A stretch of 55,537 nucleotides of DNA from Chromobacterium vaccinii (GTDB lineage Bacteria; Pseudomonadota; Gammaproteobacteria; Burkholderiales; Chromobacteriaceae). A model generated the notes under the pieces. It was not told the DNA's origin. It saw only the letters and a list, made by a program, of their open reading frames with translations, and did not search any database. Positions 15,495 to 26,263 of this stretch are shown in pieces. Position 1 is the stretch's first letter. Each line of letters begins with the position of its first letter. Made by a program: the position numbers and the translations under genes. The DNA lies in contig NZ_JZJL01000036.1 of assembly GCF_000971335.1 (NCBI RefSeq), positions 1 through 55,537 of the forward strand, written 5' to 3'.

Positions 15495-18400
15495 TTACAA
15501 CAGCACCCTTTCGATGCCGCCGTCGCGGGCGCGGGCCACGTATTCCGGCAGCCAGTTCTCGCCCAGTAGGTGGCGGGCGATCTCCACCACGATGTAGTCG
15601 GCTTCGGTGCCGGTGTCGTCGTTGTAGCGCGACAGGCCCTGCAGGCAGGACGGGCAGGAGGTGAGGATCTTCACCGGCCTGGCCTGCGGCTGGCCGCCGG
15701 TCAGCGCCTGCAGATTGCCGCGGATTTCCTCCTCCTTGCGCGCGCGCACCTGAGTGGCGATGTCCGGCCGGCTGGCGGCGAAAGTGCCTGCCTCGCCGCA
15801 GCAGCGGTCGGACAGCGGCACGCCGCCGCCCATCAGCTCGTTGACCACCTTCAGCGGCTGGTGGGTTTTCATCGGCGTGTGGCAGGGATCGTGATAGAGA
15901 TACTGCTGGCCCTGGATGCCGTCCAGCTTGACGCCCTTTTCCATCAGGTACTCATGGATGTCGATCACGCGGCAGCCGGGGAAGATGTCCTCGAAGCGGT
16001 AGTGGGCCAGTTGGTCGAAGCAGGTGCCGCAGCTGACCACCACGGTCTTGATATCCAGGTAGTTCAAGGTATTGGCGACGCGGTGGAACAGCACGCGATT
16101 CTCGGTGGTGATGGCGTCGCCCTTGTCCTGGTAGCCGGCGCTGGTCTGCGGGTAGCCGCAGCACAGGTAGCCCGGCGGCAGCACCGTCTGCGCGCCGACA
16201 TGCCACAGCATCGCCTGGGTGGCGAGGCCCACCTGGCTGAACAGCCGCTCCGAGCCGCAGCCGGGGAAGTAGAACACCGCCTCGGCGTCTTCCGCTGCCT
16301 TGGGGTTGCGGATGACCGGCACGATGTGCGGATCTTCCACGTCCAGCAGCGCGCGCGCGGTCTTTTTCGGCAGCCCGCCCGGCATCGGCCGGTTGATGAA
16401 GTGGATCACCTGCTGTTTCACCGGCGCCGGGCCGACGGTGGCCGGCGGCTGTTTCTTCTGGCCGCCGATCAGGCCCAGCCGCTTGCCGACCTGGTTGCCC
16501 AGGCGCTGCGCCTTGTAGCCGACGCCGACCAGGCCGGCGCGTATGGTCTTGATCGTCGCCGGGTCCTTGGCGGTGAGGAAAGCCATGCCCAGCGCGGTGC
16601 CGGGGTTGAATTTCTTCTGGCCGGCCTTGCGCAGGAAATTGCGCATCGCCACCGACACGTCGCCGAAATCGATCTTCACCGGGCAGGGTTTGACGCAGCG
16701 GTGGCAGACCGTGCAGTGGTCGGCCACGTCGGACAGCTCTTCGAAATGCTTGAGGCTGACGCCGCGGCGGGTCTGCTCCTCGTACAGGAAGGCCTCGGTC
16801 AGCAGGCCGACGCCGAGAATCTTGTTGCGCGGGCTGTACAGCAGGTTGGCGCGCGGCACATGGGTGGAGCACACCGGCTTGCACTTGCCGCAGCGCAGGC
16901 AGTCCTTGATCGAGTCGTTGATCGCGCCGATGTCGGACTGCTCCAGGATCAGCGATTCCGCGCCCAGCAGCGAGAATGACGGCGTGTAGGCCAGGCGCAG
17001 GTCGGCGCCGGGCAGCAGCTTGCCGCGGTTGAAGTGGCCGTTGGGGTCCACCAGCTCCTTGTAGACGCGGAACGGGCCGATCTCGTCGTCGCTGAGGAAT
17101 TCCAGCTTGGTGATGCCGATGCCGTGCTCGCCGGAAATCACGCCGCCCAGCCGCCGCGCCAGCGCCATGATGCGCTCCACCGCGTGGTGGGCGGTCTGCA
17201 GCATCCGGTAGTTGTCGGAGTTGACGGGCAGGTTGGTGTGCACGTTGCCGTCGCCGGCGTGCATGTGCAGCGCGACGAACACCCGGCCGCGCAGCACGTG
17301 CTTCTGCAGCTCGCGGATGGCGGCGCGGATGCCGGCGGCGGCGTTGCCGGAGAAGATCTGCTCCAGTTCGGCCAGCACCTCGCGCTTCCAGCTGACGCGC
17401 AGCGCGAAGTCGCGCAGCGCGTGGAACACGGTGTCCGGCCGCGCGGCGGCGTCTTCCAGCGGCGCGCCCGGCCAGCGGGCCGCGTACTCGTGGAAGTGCG
17501 CGTCCATGTGGTCGAGCAGCCACTGCCAGCGGTCGCGGTGCACCGCCAACAGCGACAGCGCGGCGGCGCGCCGGTCGCCGATCAGCTCTTCCGACGGCAG
17601 GTTGGTGTCCATCTTGTCCACCGGCAGCCGGCCGTGGAAGTACTCGGTCAGCGTATCCAGCAGTTCGATCTTGTTGGCGATCGACAGCTCGATGTTGATG
17701 CGCTCGATGCCGTCGCTGTAGTCGCCCAGGCGCGGAAGCGGGATCACCACGTCCTCGTTGATCTTGAACGCGTTGGTGTGCTTGGCGATGGCCGCGGTGC
17801 GGCTGCGGTCCAGCCAGAAGGTCTTGCGCGCCTCCGGCGTCACCGCGATGAAACCCTCGCCATGGCGGGCGTTGGCGATGCGCACCACCTGACTGGCGGC
17901 CTCGGCGGCGGCGTTCTCGTCGTCGGAGACGATGTCGGCGATCAGCACCATCTTGGGCCGGCCCTTGCTCTTGGCTTTGGTGGCGTAGCCGACCGCGCGC
18001 ACGTAGCGCCAGTCCAGGTGCTCCAGGCCGGCCAGCTGCACGCCGGCGGCCAGACAGGCGCCGCCCGGCTTGAACAGGTCGGTGATCTCGACGATGGCCG
18101 GCGTGGCCTCGGCCACGGTGCCGAAGAACTCCAGGCAGACGGTGCGGGTATGGCCCGGCATCCGGTGCAGCACGAAGCGGGCGCTGGTGATGATGCCGTC
18201 GCAGCCTTCCTTCTGCACGCCGGGCAGGCCGGCCAGGAATTTGTCGGTGACGTCCTTGCCCAGGCCCACCTTGCGGAAGGCGCTGCCGGGAATGACCAGC
18301 TCGCGGCTTTCCTCCACGGTCTTGCCGTCGTCGGCCAGCCGCGACACGCAAAAGCGCGCCTCGGCCACGTCGTGGATCTTGCCGTAGTTGTGGCCGATGC

Positions 18401-19349
18401 GCTCCACCAGCTGCCAGCGGCCGTCCGGGTCCACCATCTTCCAGCTGGCCAGGTTGTCCAGCGTGGTGCCCCACAGCACGGCTTTCTTGCCGCCGGCGTT
18501 CATCGCGATATTGCCGCCGATACAGGAGGCCTCGGCCGAGGTCGGGTCCACCGCGAACACCAGTCCGGCGGCGTAGGCGGCTTCGGAGACGCGGGCGGTG
18601 ACTACGCCGGCGCCGCAATGGATGGTGGCGCGCTTGCCGTCCAGCCCAGGCAGCTCGATGTGCTCCACGCCTAGATGGCGGTCCAGCTTCTCGGTGTTGA
18701 TCACCGCGCTCATCCGGTCCAGCGGCACCGCGCCGCCGGTGTAGCCGGTGCCGCCGCCGCGCGGGATGATGGTGAGCCCGAGTTCGATGCAGGCGCGCAC
18801 CAGCGGCGCCATCTCGGCCTCGCTGTCCGGGCTCAGCACCACGAACGGGTATTCGACGCGCCAGTCGGTGGCATCGGTGACGTGGGCGACGCGAGACAGG
18901 CCGTCGAACTGGATATTGTCGCGGCGGGTCAGCCGGGTCAGCTTCTTCAGTACCCGGGCGCGCAGCTCGCGGGTTTCGTCGAACTGGCGGGCGAATTCGT
19001 CCACCGCCTCGCGGGCGGCGGCGATCATCCGCTGCACCTTGTCGTTGCCGTCGCGGCGTTTCTCGATCTCGGTCAAGCGGTGGCGCATCGCCTCCACCAG
19101 CGCGGCCAGCCGCTTGGGGTTGTCCAGCAGGTCGTCCACCAGGTAAGGATTGCGGTCCACCACCCAGATGTCGCCCAGCACCTCGAACAGCATCCGCGCG
19201 GAGCGGCCGGTCTTGCGCGCGCCGCGCAATTCGTCCAGCAATTGCCACATCGGCTCGCCCAGCAGGCGGATCACGATTTCGCGGTCGGAATACGAGGTGT
19301 AGTTGTACGGGATCTCCCGCAGGCGTTGTTCGCTGGTGATGGCTGTCAT
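15495..19349 (-). CDS. Large FAD-binding/Fe-S oxidoreductase, DUF3683 type (D-lactate dehydrogenase-like fusion)
   Basis: A 1284-residue cytoplasmic fusion. Residues 1-150 are the DUF3683 domain ([20 protein letters not shown]). An FAD-binding PCMH domain follows (about 160-400, [18 protein letters not shown]), then an FAD-oxidase C domain with the [15 protein letters not shown] metal/substrate box (about 660-690). Two 4Fe-4S motifs follow, [11 protein letters not shown] and [13 protein letters not shown], and the C-terminal half has two CCG domains ([19 protein letters not shown]). Related two-part enzymes oxidise D-lactate or glycolate and pass electrons to quinone. A fused respiratory D-2-hydroxyacid dehydrogenase is the best guess. 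It stands alone, with a 311-bp gap upstream. Confidence 0.85.
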   Translation of the reverse strand: MTAITSEQRLREIPYNYTSYSDREIVIRLLGEPMWQLLDELRGARKTGRSARMLFEVLGDIWVVDRNPYLVDDLLDNPKRLAALVEAMRHRLTEIEKRRDGNDKVQRMIAAAREAVDEFARQFDETRELRARVLKKLTRLTRRDNIQFDGLSRVAHVTDATDWRVEYPFVVLSPDSEAEMAPLVRACIELGLTIIPRGGGTGYTGGAVPLDRMSAVINTEKLDRHLGVEHIELPGLDGKRATIHCGAGVVTARVSEAAYAAGLVFAVDPTSAEASCIGGNIAMNAGGKKAVLWGTTLDNLASWKMVDPDGRWQLVERIGHNYGKIHDVAEARFCVSRLADDGKTVEESRELVIPGSAFRKVGLGKDVTDKFLAGLPGVQKEGCDGIITSARFVLHRMPGHTRTVCLEFFGTVAEATPAIVEITDLFKPGGACLAAGVQLAGLEHLDWRYVRAVGYATKAKSKGRPKMVLIADIVSDDENAAAEAASQVVRIANARHGEGFIAVTPEARKTFWLDRSRTAAIAKHTNAFKINEDVVIPLPRLGDYSDGIERINIELSIANKIELLDTLTEYFHGRLPVDKMDTNLPSEELIGDRRAAALSLLAVHRDRWQWLLDHMDAHFHEYAARWPGAPLEDAAARPDTVFHALRDFALRVSWKREVLAELEQIFSGNAAAGIRAAIRELQKHVLRGRVFVALHMHAGDGNVHTNLPVNSDNYRMLQTAHHAVERIMALARRLGGVISGEHGIGITKLEFLSDDEIGPFRVYKELVDPNGHFNRGKLLPGADLRLAYTPSFSLLGAESLILEQSDIGAINDSIKDCLRCGKCKPVCSTHVPRANLLYSPRNKILGVGLLTEAFLYEEQTRRGVSLKHFEELSDVADHCTVCHRCVKPCPVKIDFGDVSVAMRNFLRKAGQKKFNPGTALGMAFLTAKDPATIKTIRAGLVGVGYKAQRLGNQVGKRLGLIGGQKKQPPATVGPAPVKQQVIHFINRPMPGGLPKKTARALLDVEDPHIVPVIRNPKAAEDAEAVFYFPGCGSERLFSQVGLATQAMLWHVGAQTVLPPGYLCCGYPQTSAGYQDKGDAITTENRVLFHRVANTLNYLDIKTVVVSCGTCFDQLAHYRFEDIFPGCRVIDIHEYLMEKGVKLDGIQGQQYLYHDPCHTPMKTHQPLKVVNELMGGGVPLSDRCCGEAGTFAASRPDIATQVRARKEEEIRGNLQALTGGQPQARPVKILTSCPSCLQGLSRYNDDTGTEADYIVVEIARHLLGENWLPEYVARARDGGIERVLL

Positions 19350-19669
19350 TTGTCCGCAAGCTGGGTCTTATTAGAGGAATGCCTGTCAGTGTATCCCAAT
19401 TGCTGCGCTGCGAAAAATACGAGTTGAATAGGGTTTTTTCCTCTTTAGATCAAGATATTGCCGGTTTGCATGAGCCATATTCATGGGGAGCGAATAGAAT
19501 ATTTTATTTAATGGGGATGGCGCGGCCTGCCGCTATTCGTGTCATTTTGTGCTATGGATTTCCATGTCCATGAGTTTTTCGATTTCCGGCGCGCCGGCGT
19601 TTTTCGGTAAGCTATCGGTTTTGAACGCTTCCTCGCGGGGCGTTTCGCACTATCGAGAGGATGACGATC
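19350..19669. other. 320-bp non-coding gap between oxidoreductase and lemA
   Basis: This AT-richer stretch separates two divergent units and must hold promoters for both. I see an AT-rich core at about 19490-19515 and a TACACT on the minus strand at about 19391-19386 that could serve the oxidoreductase gene, but no convincing -35/-10 pair, RNA gene or repeat. Confidence 0.4.
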
Positions 19670-20266
19670 ATGTGGAAGAAACTATTGCTGGTCTTCGCGC
19701 TGGCGGCCACGCTGAGCGGCTGCGGCTACAACGCGATGCAGTCCCGGGACGAGGCGGCCAACGCCGCCTGGTCCGAAGTGCTGAACCAGTATCAGCGCCG
19801 CGCCGACCTGATTCCCAATCTGGTGAAGACGGTGCAGGGCTACGCCAAACACGAGAAGGACGTGCTGACCCAGGTGACCGAGGCGCGCGCCCGCGTCGGC
19901 AGCATCCAGATGGACGCGGCGGCGGCCACCGACGAGAACAAGCTCAAGCAGTTCTCCGCCGCGCAGAGCCAGCTGGGCTCGGCCTTGTCCCGCCTGCTGG
20001 TGGTGTCGGAAAACTATCCGCAGCTGAAGGCCGACCAGTCGTTCCGCGATCTGCAGGCGCAGCTGGAAGGCACCGAGAACCGCATCGCGCTGGCGCGCAA
20101 ACGCTATATCGATTCGGTGCAGGCCTATAACGTCACCGTGCGCAGCTTCCCCAACAACCTGACCGCGATGATGTTCAGCCTGAAGACCCGCCCCAACTTC
20201 ACCGTGGAGAACGAGAAGGCGATCTCCGCGCCGCCGCAGGTGAACTTCGACCAGCAAGGCAAGTGA
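19670..20266 (+). CDS. LemA-family lipoprotein
   Basis: A 198-residue LemA protein. The N-terminus MWKKLLLVFALAATLSGCGYN ends in a lipobox (LSGC), so it is a lipoprotein. The family hallmark NQYQRRADLIPNLVKTVQGYAKHEKDVL is followed by a long helical bundle and FPNNLTAMMFSLKTRPNF. The start is ATG 19670, because GAGAGG is about 9 bases ahead, while the ATG at 19661 directly abuts it. LemA function is poorly known. It is co-transcribed with two TPM-domain proteins, the next start being 1 bp past this stop, which is a recurrent arrangement in proteobacteria. Confidence 0.92.
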   Translation: MWKKLLLVFALAATLSGCGYNAMQSRDEAANAAWSEVLNQYQRRADLIPNLVKTVQGYAKHEKDVLTQVTEARARVGSIQMDAAAATDENKLKQFSAAQSQLGSALSRLLVVSENYPQLKADQSFRDLQAQLEGTENRIALARKRYIDSVQAYNVTVRSFPNNLTAMMFSLKTRPNFTVENEKAISAPPQVNFDQQGK

Positions 20267-20267
20267 A

Positions 20268-21116
20268 ATGAGCCGCGCATGGGCCTGGCTGTGGCTCGCG
20301 CTGTGCCTGCTGGCGGGCGTCGCGCGGGCCGAGCTGGCGGTGCCGCCGCCGACCTCGCCGGTGATCGACCAGGCGTCCTTCCTGACCGACGCCGAGCGCG
20401 GCGAGCTGGAGAAGCAGCTGCTGGATTTCCATCAGCGCAAGGGCAGCCAGCTGGCGGTGCTGATCGTGCCGGCAGTCGACCCGGAAACGCCGTTTGATTA
20501 CGGCACCCGGGTGATGGATAGCTGGAAGCTGGGGCGCAAGGGCGTGGACGACGGCGCGCTGCTGCTGATCGTCGCCGATTCGCACCAGACCCAGTTGCTG
20601 GTCGGGCGCGGGCTGGAGGGCGCGATACCGGACATCTACGCCAAGCGCATCCTGCAGGACACCTTGCGGCCGCTGTTCAAGCAGGGCCTGCGTTTCCAGG
20701 GCCTCCAGGCGGCGACGGCGCAGATCGAGGGCCTGATAGACGGCGAGAAGCTGCCTGAGCCGGCCAGGCCAGCCGCGCAGGGCGGCGGCTGGGGCGAAAG
20801 CTGGCCGTTGCTGGCCTTTTTCCTGCTGATAGGCTCCGGCGTGGCCGGCAAGCTGTTCGGCCGGCTGGTGGGCAGCTTCATCATCGGCTGTCTCAGCATC
20901 GGCCTGTCGGTGGTGCTGGGCGCCGGCGTGATGATGGCCTTGCTGATCGGCGCGGTGGCCGCCGGCCTGTGCCTGGTTCTGGGCGAGCATGGCCTGTCGC
21001 TGGCCAGCTGGGGCAATTGGGGCGGCGGAGGCGGGGGAGGCCCCGGCTCCGGCGGCAGCGGATGGTCGGGCGGCGGCGGGGATTTCGGCGGCGGCGGCGC
21101 TTCGGGAGATTGGTGA
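20268..21116 (+). CDS. TPM-domain membrane protein (YgcG type) with Gly-rich tail
   Basis: A 282-residue protein: signal peptide (1-21), TPM domain (about 28-155, VIDQASFLTDAERGELEKQLLDFHQRKGSQLAVLIVP), two or three membrane helices (about 180-245) and a Gly/Ser-rich C-terminus (SGWSGGGGDFGGGGASGDW). This is the usual YgcG layout. TPM domains have been linked to photosystem repair phosphatases in plants, but their bacterial role is open. It sits between LemA and a second TPM protein, with one base to the former and one base to the latter. Confidence 0.9.
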   Translation: MSRAWAWLWLALCLLAGVARAELAVPPPTSPVIDQASFLTDAERGELEKQLLDFHQRKGSQLAVLIVPAVDPETPFDYGTRVMDSWKLGRKGVDDGALLLIVADSHQTQLLVGRGLEGAIPDIYAKRILQDTLRPLFKQGLRFQGLQAATAQIEGLIDGEKLPEPARPAAQGGGWGESWPLLAFFLLIGSGVAGKLFGRLVGSFIIGCLSIGLSVVLGAGVMMALLIGAVAAGLCLVLGEHGLSLASWGNWGGGGGGGPGSGGSGWSGGGGDFGGGGASGDW

Positions 21117-21117
21117 A

Positions 21118-21621
21118 ATGAATCGATGGCAACGCGCATGGCGCCACCTGTGCAGCACCGGCTGGCAGGCGCGGCGGCAATTTCCGGCCGCTCAGCTGAC
21201 GCGCCTGGAGCGGCGGATCGCCGAGTCGGAGCGGGCGCACCGCGGGCAATTGCGCTTCGTGGTGGAATCGGCGCTTGACTGGCGCGCCGCCTGGCGCGGC
21301 ATGAGCGCGCGCCAGCGGGCGCTGCAATGGTTCGGCGAGCTGAGAGTGTGGGATACCGAAGAGAACACCGGCGTGCTGGTGTACCTGTTGCTGGCCGAGC
21401 GGCGGATAGAAATCGTCGCCGATCGGGGCATCAACCGCCGGGTGGCGGCCGGCGAGTGGGCCGATATCTGCGCCGAGATGCAGCGGGCCTTCGCCGCCCG
21501 CGACCACGTGGCGGGGCTGGAGCTGGGGCTGAGCCGCATCCACGAGGTGCTGCTGAAGCACGCGCCGCGGGACGGCGAGTCCTTCGTCAACGAGCTGCCG
21601 GACCAGGTGGTGGTGCGCTGA
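21118..21621 (+). CDS. Second TPM-domain protein
   Basis: A 167-residue protein starting one base after the upstream stop (TGAAATG). It lacks a signal peptide. The TPM core can be followed from LTRLERRIAESERAHRGQLRFVVESALDW to ENTGVLVYLLLAERRIEIVADRGI and WADICAEMQRAF. This shorter form is commonly encoded third in lemA-TPM-TPM units. It ends convergent to pdxA, with 15 bp between the stops. Its role is unknown. Confidence 0.85.
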   Translation: MNRWQRAWRHLCSTGWQARRQFPAAQLTRLERRIAESERAHRGQLRFVVESALDWRAAWRGMSARQRALQWFGELRVWDTEENTGVLVYLLLAERRIEIVADRGINRRVAAGEWADICAEMQRAFAARDHVAGLELGLSRIHEVLLKHAPRDGESFVNELPDQVVVR

Positions 21622-21636
21622 GCGGCGAGACGGAGG

Positions 21637-22623
21637 TCAGCGGCGCGACGAGCGCTGCGCCAGTTGCTCCGCCAGCCGCACCGCCTCGACCAGGCTGCCC
21701 GGATCGGCGCGGCCGGCTGCGGCCAGGTCCAGCGCGGTGCCGTGATCGACCGAAGTGCGGATGATCGGCAGGCCCAGCGTGATGTTGACGCCGGCGCCGA
21801 AGCTGGCGTGTTTCAACACCGGCAGGCCCTGGTCGTGGTACATCGCCAGCACCGCGTCGGCTTGCGCCAGCTTGTCGGGATTGAACAGCGTGTCGGCCGG
21901 CAGCGGGCCGATCAGATTGATGCCTTCGGCGCGCAGCGCGTCCAGCGCCGGCTCGATGACGTCGATTTCCTCGCGGCCCATGTGGCCGCTCTCGCCGGCA
22001 TGCGGGTTGAGGCCGGCCACCAGGATGCGCGGCGCGGCGATGCCGAACTTGCCGGCCAGGTCGGCGTGCAGGATGCGGACCACCTCGAACAGCAGCGGCG
22101 CGGTGATCGCGTCGGCGACCTCGCGCAAGGGCAGATGGGTGGTGGCCAGCGCGACGCGCATGCCGCCGCCGGCCAGCATCATCACCACTTTGTTGGTGCC
22201 GGTGCGCTCGGCCAGGTATTCGGTGTGACCGGTGAACGGCACGCCGGCGTCGTTGATGACGCCCTTGTGCACCGGCGCGGTCACCATCGCGGCGAATTCG
22301 CCGGACACGCAGCCGTCTATCGCCGCGTCCAGCGTGGCGAGCACGTAGCGGCCGTTGGCCGGATTCAGCCGGCCGGCTTCGGCCGGCTCGGCCAGCGGCA
22401 CGTGCAGCACCTCCAGCGCGCCGGCGGGCGCTGGTTGGCCGGGGCGATAGTCGGCCAGTTCCACATCCAGGCCCAGCGCCGCGGCGCGCCAGGCCAGCAG
22501 GCCGCGGTCGGCGATCGCCACGCAGCGGGTTTCCGGCGCCAGCTCGGGCAGCCGCAAAACCAGGTCGGGACCGATGCCGGCCGGCTCGCCGGCGGTGACG
22601 GCCAGAACGGGCCGGCTAGCCAT
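21637..22623 (-). CDS. pdxA: 4-hydroxythreonine-4-phosphate dehydrogenase
   Basis: PdxA oxidises 4-phosphohydroxy-L-threonine for the DXP-dependent route to pyridoxal phosphate, in the cytoplasm. The 328 residues begin [16 protein letters not shown] and carry the metal-binding His in [11 protein letters not shown] and TGHTEYLA, plus [12 protein letters not shown] near the end. The start ATG overlaps the surA stop by one base (TGATG), so the two are coupled. lptD-surA-pdxA is the classical order, but rsmA/ksgA, which often follows, is not present here. Confidence 0.96.
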   Translation of the reverse strand: MASRPVLAVTAGEPAGIGPDLVLRLPELAPETRCVAIADRGLLAWRAAALGLDVELADYRPGQPAPAGALEVLHVPLAEPAEAGRLNPANGRYVLATLDAAIDGCVSGEFAAMVTAPVHKGVINDAGVPFTGHTEYLAERTGTNKVVMMLAGGGMRVALATTHLPLREVADAITAPLLFEVVRILHADLAGKFGIAAPRILVAGLNPHAGESGHMGREEIDVIEPALDALRAEGINLIGPLPADTLFNPDKLAQADAVLAMYHDQGLPVLKHASFGAGVNITLGLPIIRTSVDHGTALDLAAAGRADPGSLVEAVRLAEQLAQRSSRR

Positions 22624-23912
22624 CACTTCTCGTCCAGATGTTCTTCGACGAAGGCGGAGTCGCGCAGCTGGCGCACCCAGTCGGTGTAGGCCTGTTCCAT
22701 CTTGCGCGAGCGGATCTGCTGCTTGACCGCCATCTTCTCGTGGTCGCTGGACACGTCCTGGTTGCGTTTGCCTTCCACCAGGATCAGGTGCCAGCCGAAC
22801 GGCGTGCGCACCGGCTGCGACACCTGGCCGATCGGTTGCGACACCATCACCTTCTCGAATTCCGGCACCAGGTCGCCCAGGTTCACCCAGCCCAGGTCGC
22901 CGCCCTTGGCGTTGCTGCCGTCTTCCGAGTACAGCTTGGCCATGTCGGCGAACTTGGCGCCGCGCATGATGCGGTCGCGCACCTGGTCGATGCGGGCCTT
23001 GGCGTCGGCTTCGGACACCGCCTCGTTGGTGCGGATCAGGATGTGGCGCGGGTGGTACTGCTCCACCATCATCGGCGCGCCGCCGCTGCGTTTGTCCACC
23101 AGCTTGAAGATGAAGAAGCCTTGCTGGGTGCGGATCACGTCGGTGTCGGCGCCGACTTTCAGTTGCTCCAGCAATTGGACGAACTCTTGCGGCAGCGAGG
23201 TGGCGCTGCGCCAGCCCATGTCGCCGCCCTTCAGCGCGTTGGGCGCGTCGGAGTAGGCGGCGGACACCTTGGCGAACGGTTGGCCGGCGGCGAGGTCGGC
23301 CTGGGCCTTGTGCACCTTCTGTGACAGCAGGTCGATCTGCTTGGCGTCGGCGCGTTCCGGCACTGCGACCAGGATGCTGGCCAGGTGGTATTCGGTGCGG
23401 TTGGCGCTCTGCGCGCTCTTCAGCGCCTGATCCACTTCGTTGTCGCTGACGTTGACGCGCGATGCCACTTCGCTGTCGCGCAGGCGGGAGATGGTCAGTT
23501 CGCGGCGGATGTCGCCGCGCAGGCGATCCATCGTGATGCCGTCCTTGGCCAGCTGGGCTTTCAGGCCGGCTTCGTTCAGCTTGTTTTGCTTGGCGAGGTT
23601 GGCCACGGCCTGATCGACCGCGGCGTCTTCGATGCGCAGGCCGCCGCTGGCCGCGTATTGCAGCTGCACTTCCTCGGTGATCATCTGTTCCAGCACCTGG
23701 CGCTCCAGCACCTCGCGCGGCGGCGGGGCCACCTTTTGCGATTCCAGCTGCTTGATCGCTTCGTCCACGCGCGCCTGCAGCTCTTGCCAGGTGATCACGT
23801 TCTTGTTGACCACGGCGACGATGCGATCCACTTCTCGTACCGGGGTGGCGGGGGCCGCCAGCGCGCTTTGCATGACGCTGGCGATCAACAGGGCAAGCAG
23901 GGTCTTTTTCAT
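22623..23912 (-). CDS. surA: Periplasmic chaperone and peptidyl-prolyl isomerase SurA
   Basis: A 429-residue protein with a signal peptide (1-19), a SurA N-domain (about 25-160, [24 protein letters not shown]), two parvulin domains (about 175-275 and 285-385; the second contains [20 protein letters not shown]) and a C-terminal helix. It guides outer-membrane proteins, including LptD, to the BAM complex, so its place between lptD and pdxA is meaningful. The gap to the lptD stop is 12 bp. Confidence 0.95.
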   Translation of the reverse strand: MKKTLLALLIASVMQSALAAPATPVREVDRIVAVVNKNVITWQELQARVDEAIKQLESQKVAPPPREVLERQVLEQMITEEVQLQYAASGGLRIEDAAVDQAVANLAKQNKLNEAGLKAQLAKDGITMDRLRGDIRRELTISRLRDSEVASRVNVSDNEVDQALKSAQSANRTEYHLASILVAVPERADAKQIDLLSQKVHKAQADLAAGQPFAKVSAAYSDAPNALKGGDMGWRSATSLPQEFVQLLEQLKVGADTDVIRTQQGFFIFKLVDKRSGGAPMMVEQYHPRHILIRTNEAVSEADAKARIDQVRDRIMRGAKFADMAKLYSEDGSNAKGGDLGWVNLGDLVPEFEKVMVSQPIGQVSQPVRTPFGWHLILVEGKRNQDVSSDHEKMAVKQQIRSRKMEQAYTDWVRQLRDSAFVEEHLDEK

Positions 23913-23924
23913 GGTCAGGCTTTG

Positions 23925-26201
23925 TTACTCGTTAATCTTGGTGTAGCCGGGTACGGCCAGACGCAGCGTGTCCTGCACGCCGTTGTTGCCCAAGGCGCCG
24001 AGGCCCTTGAGTTCCAGCTGGAAGAACCACGCGTTCTTGGTTGTGGTTGGGTCGGATATGTAGCGTTGGCTGTACATCCGCAGCGACCAGCAGCCATCGT
24101 TGTACTCGAAGCCGGCCAGCCGCTCAATAGGCTTGCGTTCGATCAGGGAGTAATTGTAACGGCCGATCGCGTACCAGCGGCGGGCGATGGGCCATTGCGC
24201 GGCGACGTCCACCTGGCGCAGCGGGCCGGTGACCGATGCGTTGTCTAGTAGCTGCTCGTTGCGGCCATAGCGGTAGCGCACGCTGGCGATTTTGCCTGCG
24301 GCCGGGTTGTAGCGCAGTTGGGCATTGTAGCGTTCGGTTAGGCCCAGTTGCTGGTTGTATTGATAGCTGCTGTCGAAGCGCCATTCGCGGGTCAGATCGC
24401 CGCCGGCCGACAGCAACAGGTCGGAGCTGGGCTGGTTGACGGTCTGGGTGACATCGTCTTTCAGATAAAAACGCTTGCCCACCGCCAGGCGCAAGCGTTC
24501 CAGACCGTTGGTCTGGTCGATGAAGCGGCTGGTCAGCGCGGTGGTGATCTGGTTGGCGCCGTTGATGCGGTCGTAGCCGGAGAAACGGTTTTCGGTGAAC
24601 AGCTGCGCGAAATTGATATCGTTGAGCGATGTGTCGAACTGCGGCAGCGAGAGCTGGTCCTTGTTGTTGGGAATGTTGACGTAGAACAGCCGGGGTTCCA
24701 GCGTCATCAGGTGGTCCCGTCCCAGGAACTGGGTGTCGCGGTCGAAATACAGGCCGGCGTCGGTGCTGAAGATCGGCAGCGTGCGGGTCTGGACATTGCT
24801 TGGGTTGCCCTGGAAGGCGTCCAGATTGTAGTGGGTGTAGTTGACGCCAAGTTTAGGCCGCAGAAAGCCCCAGCTGCGGTCGAAGTTCCAGCTGACGCTG
24901 GGGTAGAGCACCAAGCGTTCGCCGTTCTGCAGCGAGGGATGGTCGAAGCGGGTCAGGTCCGAGATCAGGCTGGCCGAGAAGCCGGCCGGCAGGCTCTGGT
25001 TCGCGTTGAACGTCAGCTGCGGCATCTTGGCGTAGGGGATGTCGCCGGGGCCCGGGTTGATGGTCAGGTTCTGGTAGCGCTGGGCGCGCAGGGTGACGTT
25101 GCCGCTGCCGCTCTGCCAGCCGAGCGCGTAGTTCAGCCAGGCTTCGCGGTTCAGGTTGACGTTGGAGGCGATGGCCACCTGGTCGCCGAAATCGGTGAAG
25201 TAGTTGTTGTCCGATACCTGGTTGAAATCCATGCCGAAGGTCAGCCCATGGCCAAAGTTCTGGCTATGGATGGCGCTCCAGGCGTAGCGGGACTGGTCGG
25301 TCAGCTTGTCTTTGGGCAGCTGCTCGGTATAAATGCGGCCGCTGTAGTCGGGCTGCAGGTAACGGAATTCGCCCGCCAGCATGTTGCCGTGCTTGACGTT
25401 GATGTGCGGCGTGATGGTGGCGTCGTAATTGGGCGCGATGTTCCAGTAGTAGGGCAGCGAGAATTCCGTGCCCGAGCTGCCGGTCTTGAAGGTCGGCATC
25501 AGGAAGCCGGACTTGCGGTTGCTGTTGAGCGGGAAGTCCAGCCACGGCGAATACAGGATGGGCACGCCGTAGAACTGCATCCAGGCGTTGTGCGCGACGC
25601 CGACGCCGGCGTTGTAGTCGAGGTCGGTGCGCGACGACTTCAGATACCAGGCCTCGTCGCCGGGATCGCAGGTGGTCATCCGGCTGCCGTAGACCCGATA
25701 TTGGTTCTGGCCCTGGAAGTCCACCTGGCTACCGTCGCCGCGCAGGGTGACTGGCTTGGCGGGCTGCGCGCCGGGCGCCGGCTTGGCCGCGGTCTGGTTC
25801 TGCCGGGCCATGGAAAACACGGGGTCCATGCCGGTGCCGCTGTAGGTGTCGACGTTGTAGTCCAGCGTGGTGCCGGTGATCACGTCGCCGCCGCGAGTCA
25901 TGCGGAAGCGGTCGCCGGCTTTCACCCTGCTCTTGTTCTGGTAGTAGTCCAGCCAATCGGACTCCACCTTCTGGTCATCCCGGGTCACCACCACATTGCC
26001 CTTGGCGTGGAGGATCACGTTCATTTCGCCGTCCAGATCGTCGGCGTGGACCACGGTCTGGCCCGGCTCCTTGGGCGGGGCGGGTACGGCTATCGGCGGC
26101 TCTTCGTCATCTGCGAAAGCGGCGGGGGCGTTCAGGGCAAAGGCGGCGGCCAGGGCCAGCGCCAGCGGAGTCAGTTTTTGTCTGTGCATGCACAAAGCCA
26201 T
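23925..26201 (-). CDS. lptD: LPS-assembly protein LptD
   Basis: A 758-residue outer-membrane beta-barrel that inserts LPS with LptE. It has a signal peptide ([20 protein letters not shown]), an OstA/LptA-like N-domain (about 45-170, [23 protein letters not shown]) and a barrel with [29 protein letters not shown], the conserved family stretch. The mature protein has only two Cys (in [12 protein letters not shown] and [13 protein letters not shown]) against four in E. coli, so just one interdomain disulfide is possible. The start at ATG 26201 is a choice; ATG 26189 is the other option and neither has a good ribosome site. It diverges from amgK. Confidence 0.94.
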   Translation of the reverse strand: MALCMHRQKLTPLALALAAAFALNAPAAFADDEEPPIAVPAPPKEPGQTVVHADDLDGEMNVILHAKGNVVVTRDDQKVESDWLDYYQNKSRVKAGDRFRMTRGGDVITGTTLDYNVDTYSGTGMDPVFSMARQNQTAAKPAPGAQPAKPVTLRGDGSQVDFQGQNQYRVYGSRMTTCDPGDEAWYLKSSRTDLDYNAGVGVAHNAWMQFYGVPILYSPWLDFPLNSNRKSGFLMPTFKTGSSGTEFSLPYYWNIAPNYDATITPHINVKHGNMLAGEFRYLQPDYSGRIYTEQLPKDKLTDQSRYAWSAIHSQNFGHGLTFGMDFNQVSDNNYFTDFGDQVAIASNVNLNREAWLNYALGWQSGSGNVTLRAQRYQNLTINPGPGDIPYAKMPQLTFNANQSLPAGFSASLISDLTRFDHPSLQNGERLVLYPSVSWNFDRSWGFLRPKLGVNYTHYNLDAFQGNPSNVQTRTLPIFSTDAGLYFDRDTQFLGRDHLMTLEPRLFYVNIPNNKDQLSLPQFDTSLNDINFAQLFTENRFSGYDRINGANQITTALTSRFIDQTNGLERLRLAVGKRFYLKDDVTQTVNQPSSDLLLSAGGDLTREWRFDSSYQYNQQLGLTERYNAQLRYNPAAGKIASVRYRYGRNEQLLDNASVTGPLRQVDVAAQWPIARRWYAIGRYNYSLIERKPIERLAGFEYNDGCWSLRMYSQRYISDPTTTKNAWFFQLELKGLGALGNNGVQDTLRLAVPGYTKINE

Positions 26202-26263
26202 ATCGTGGGGGGCAGTGGGCGGTATAAAATCGTCCAATTCTATCAGCACCACGATAAAGCGAC

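Noticed and set aside
17034-18674. 546-codon open frame opposite the large oxidoreductase gene
   Set aside because: Composition is Val/Gln/His/Gly-rich without any motif; the minus-strand protein has complete FAD and Fe-S motifs.
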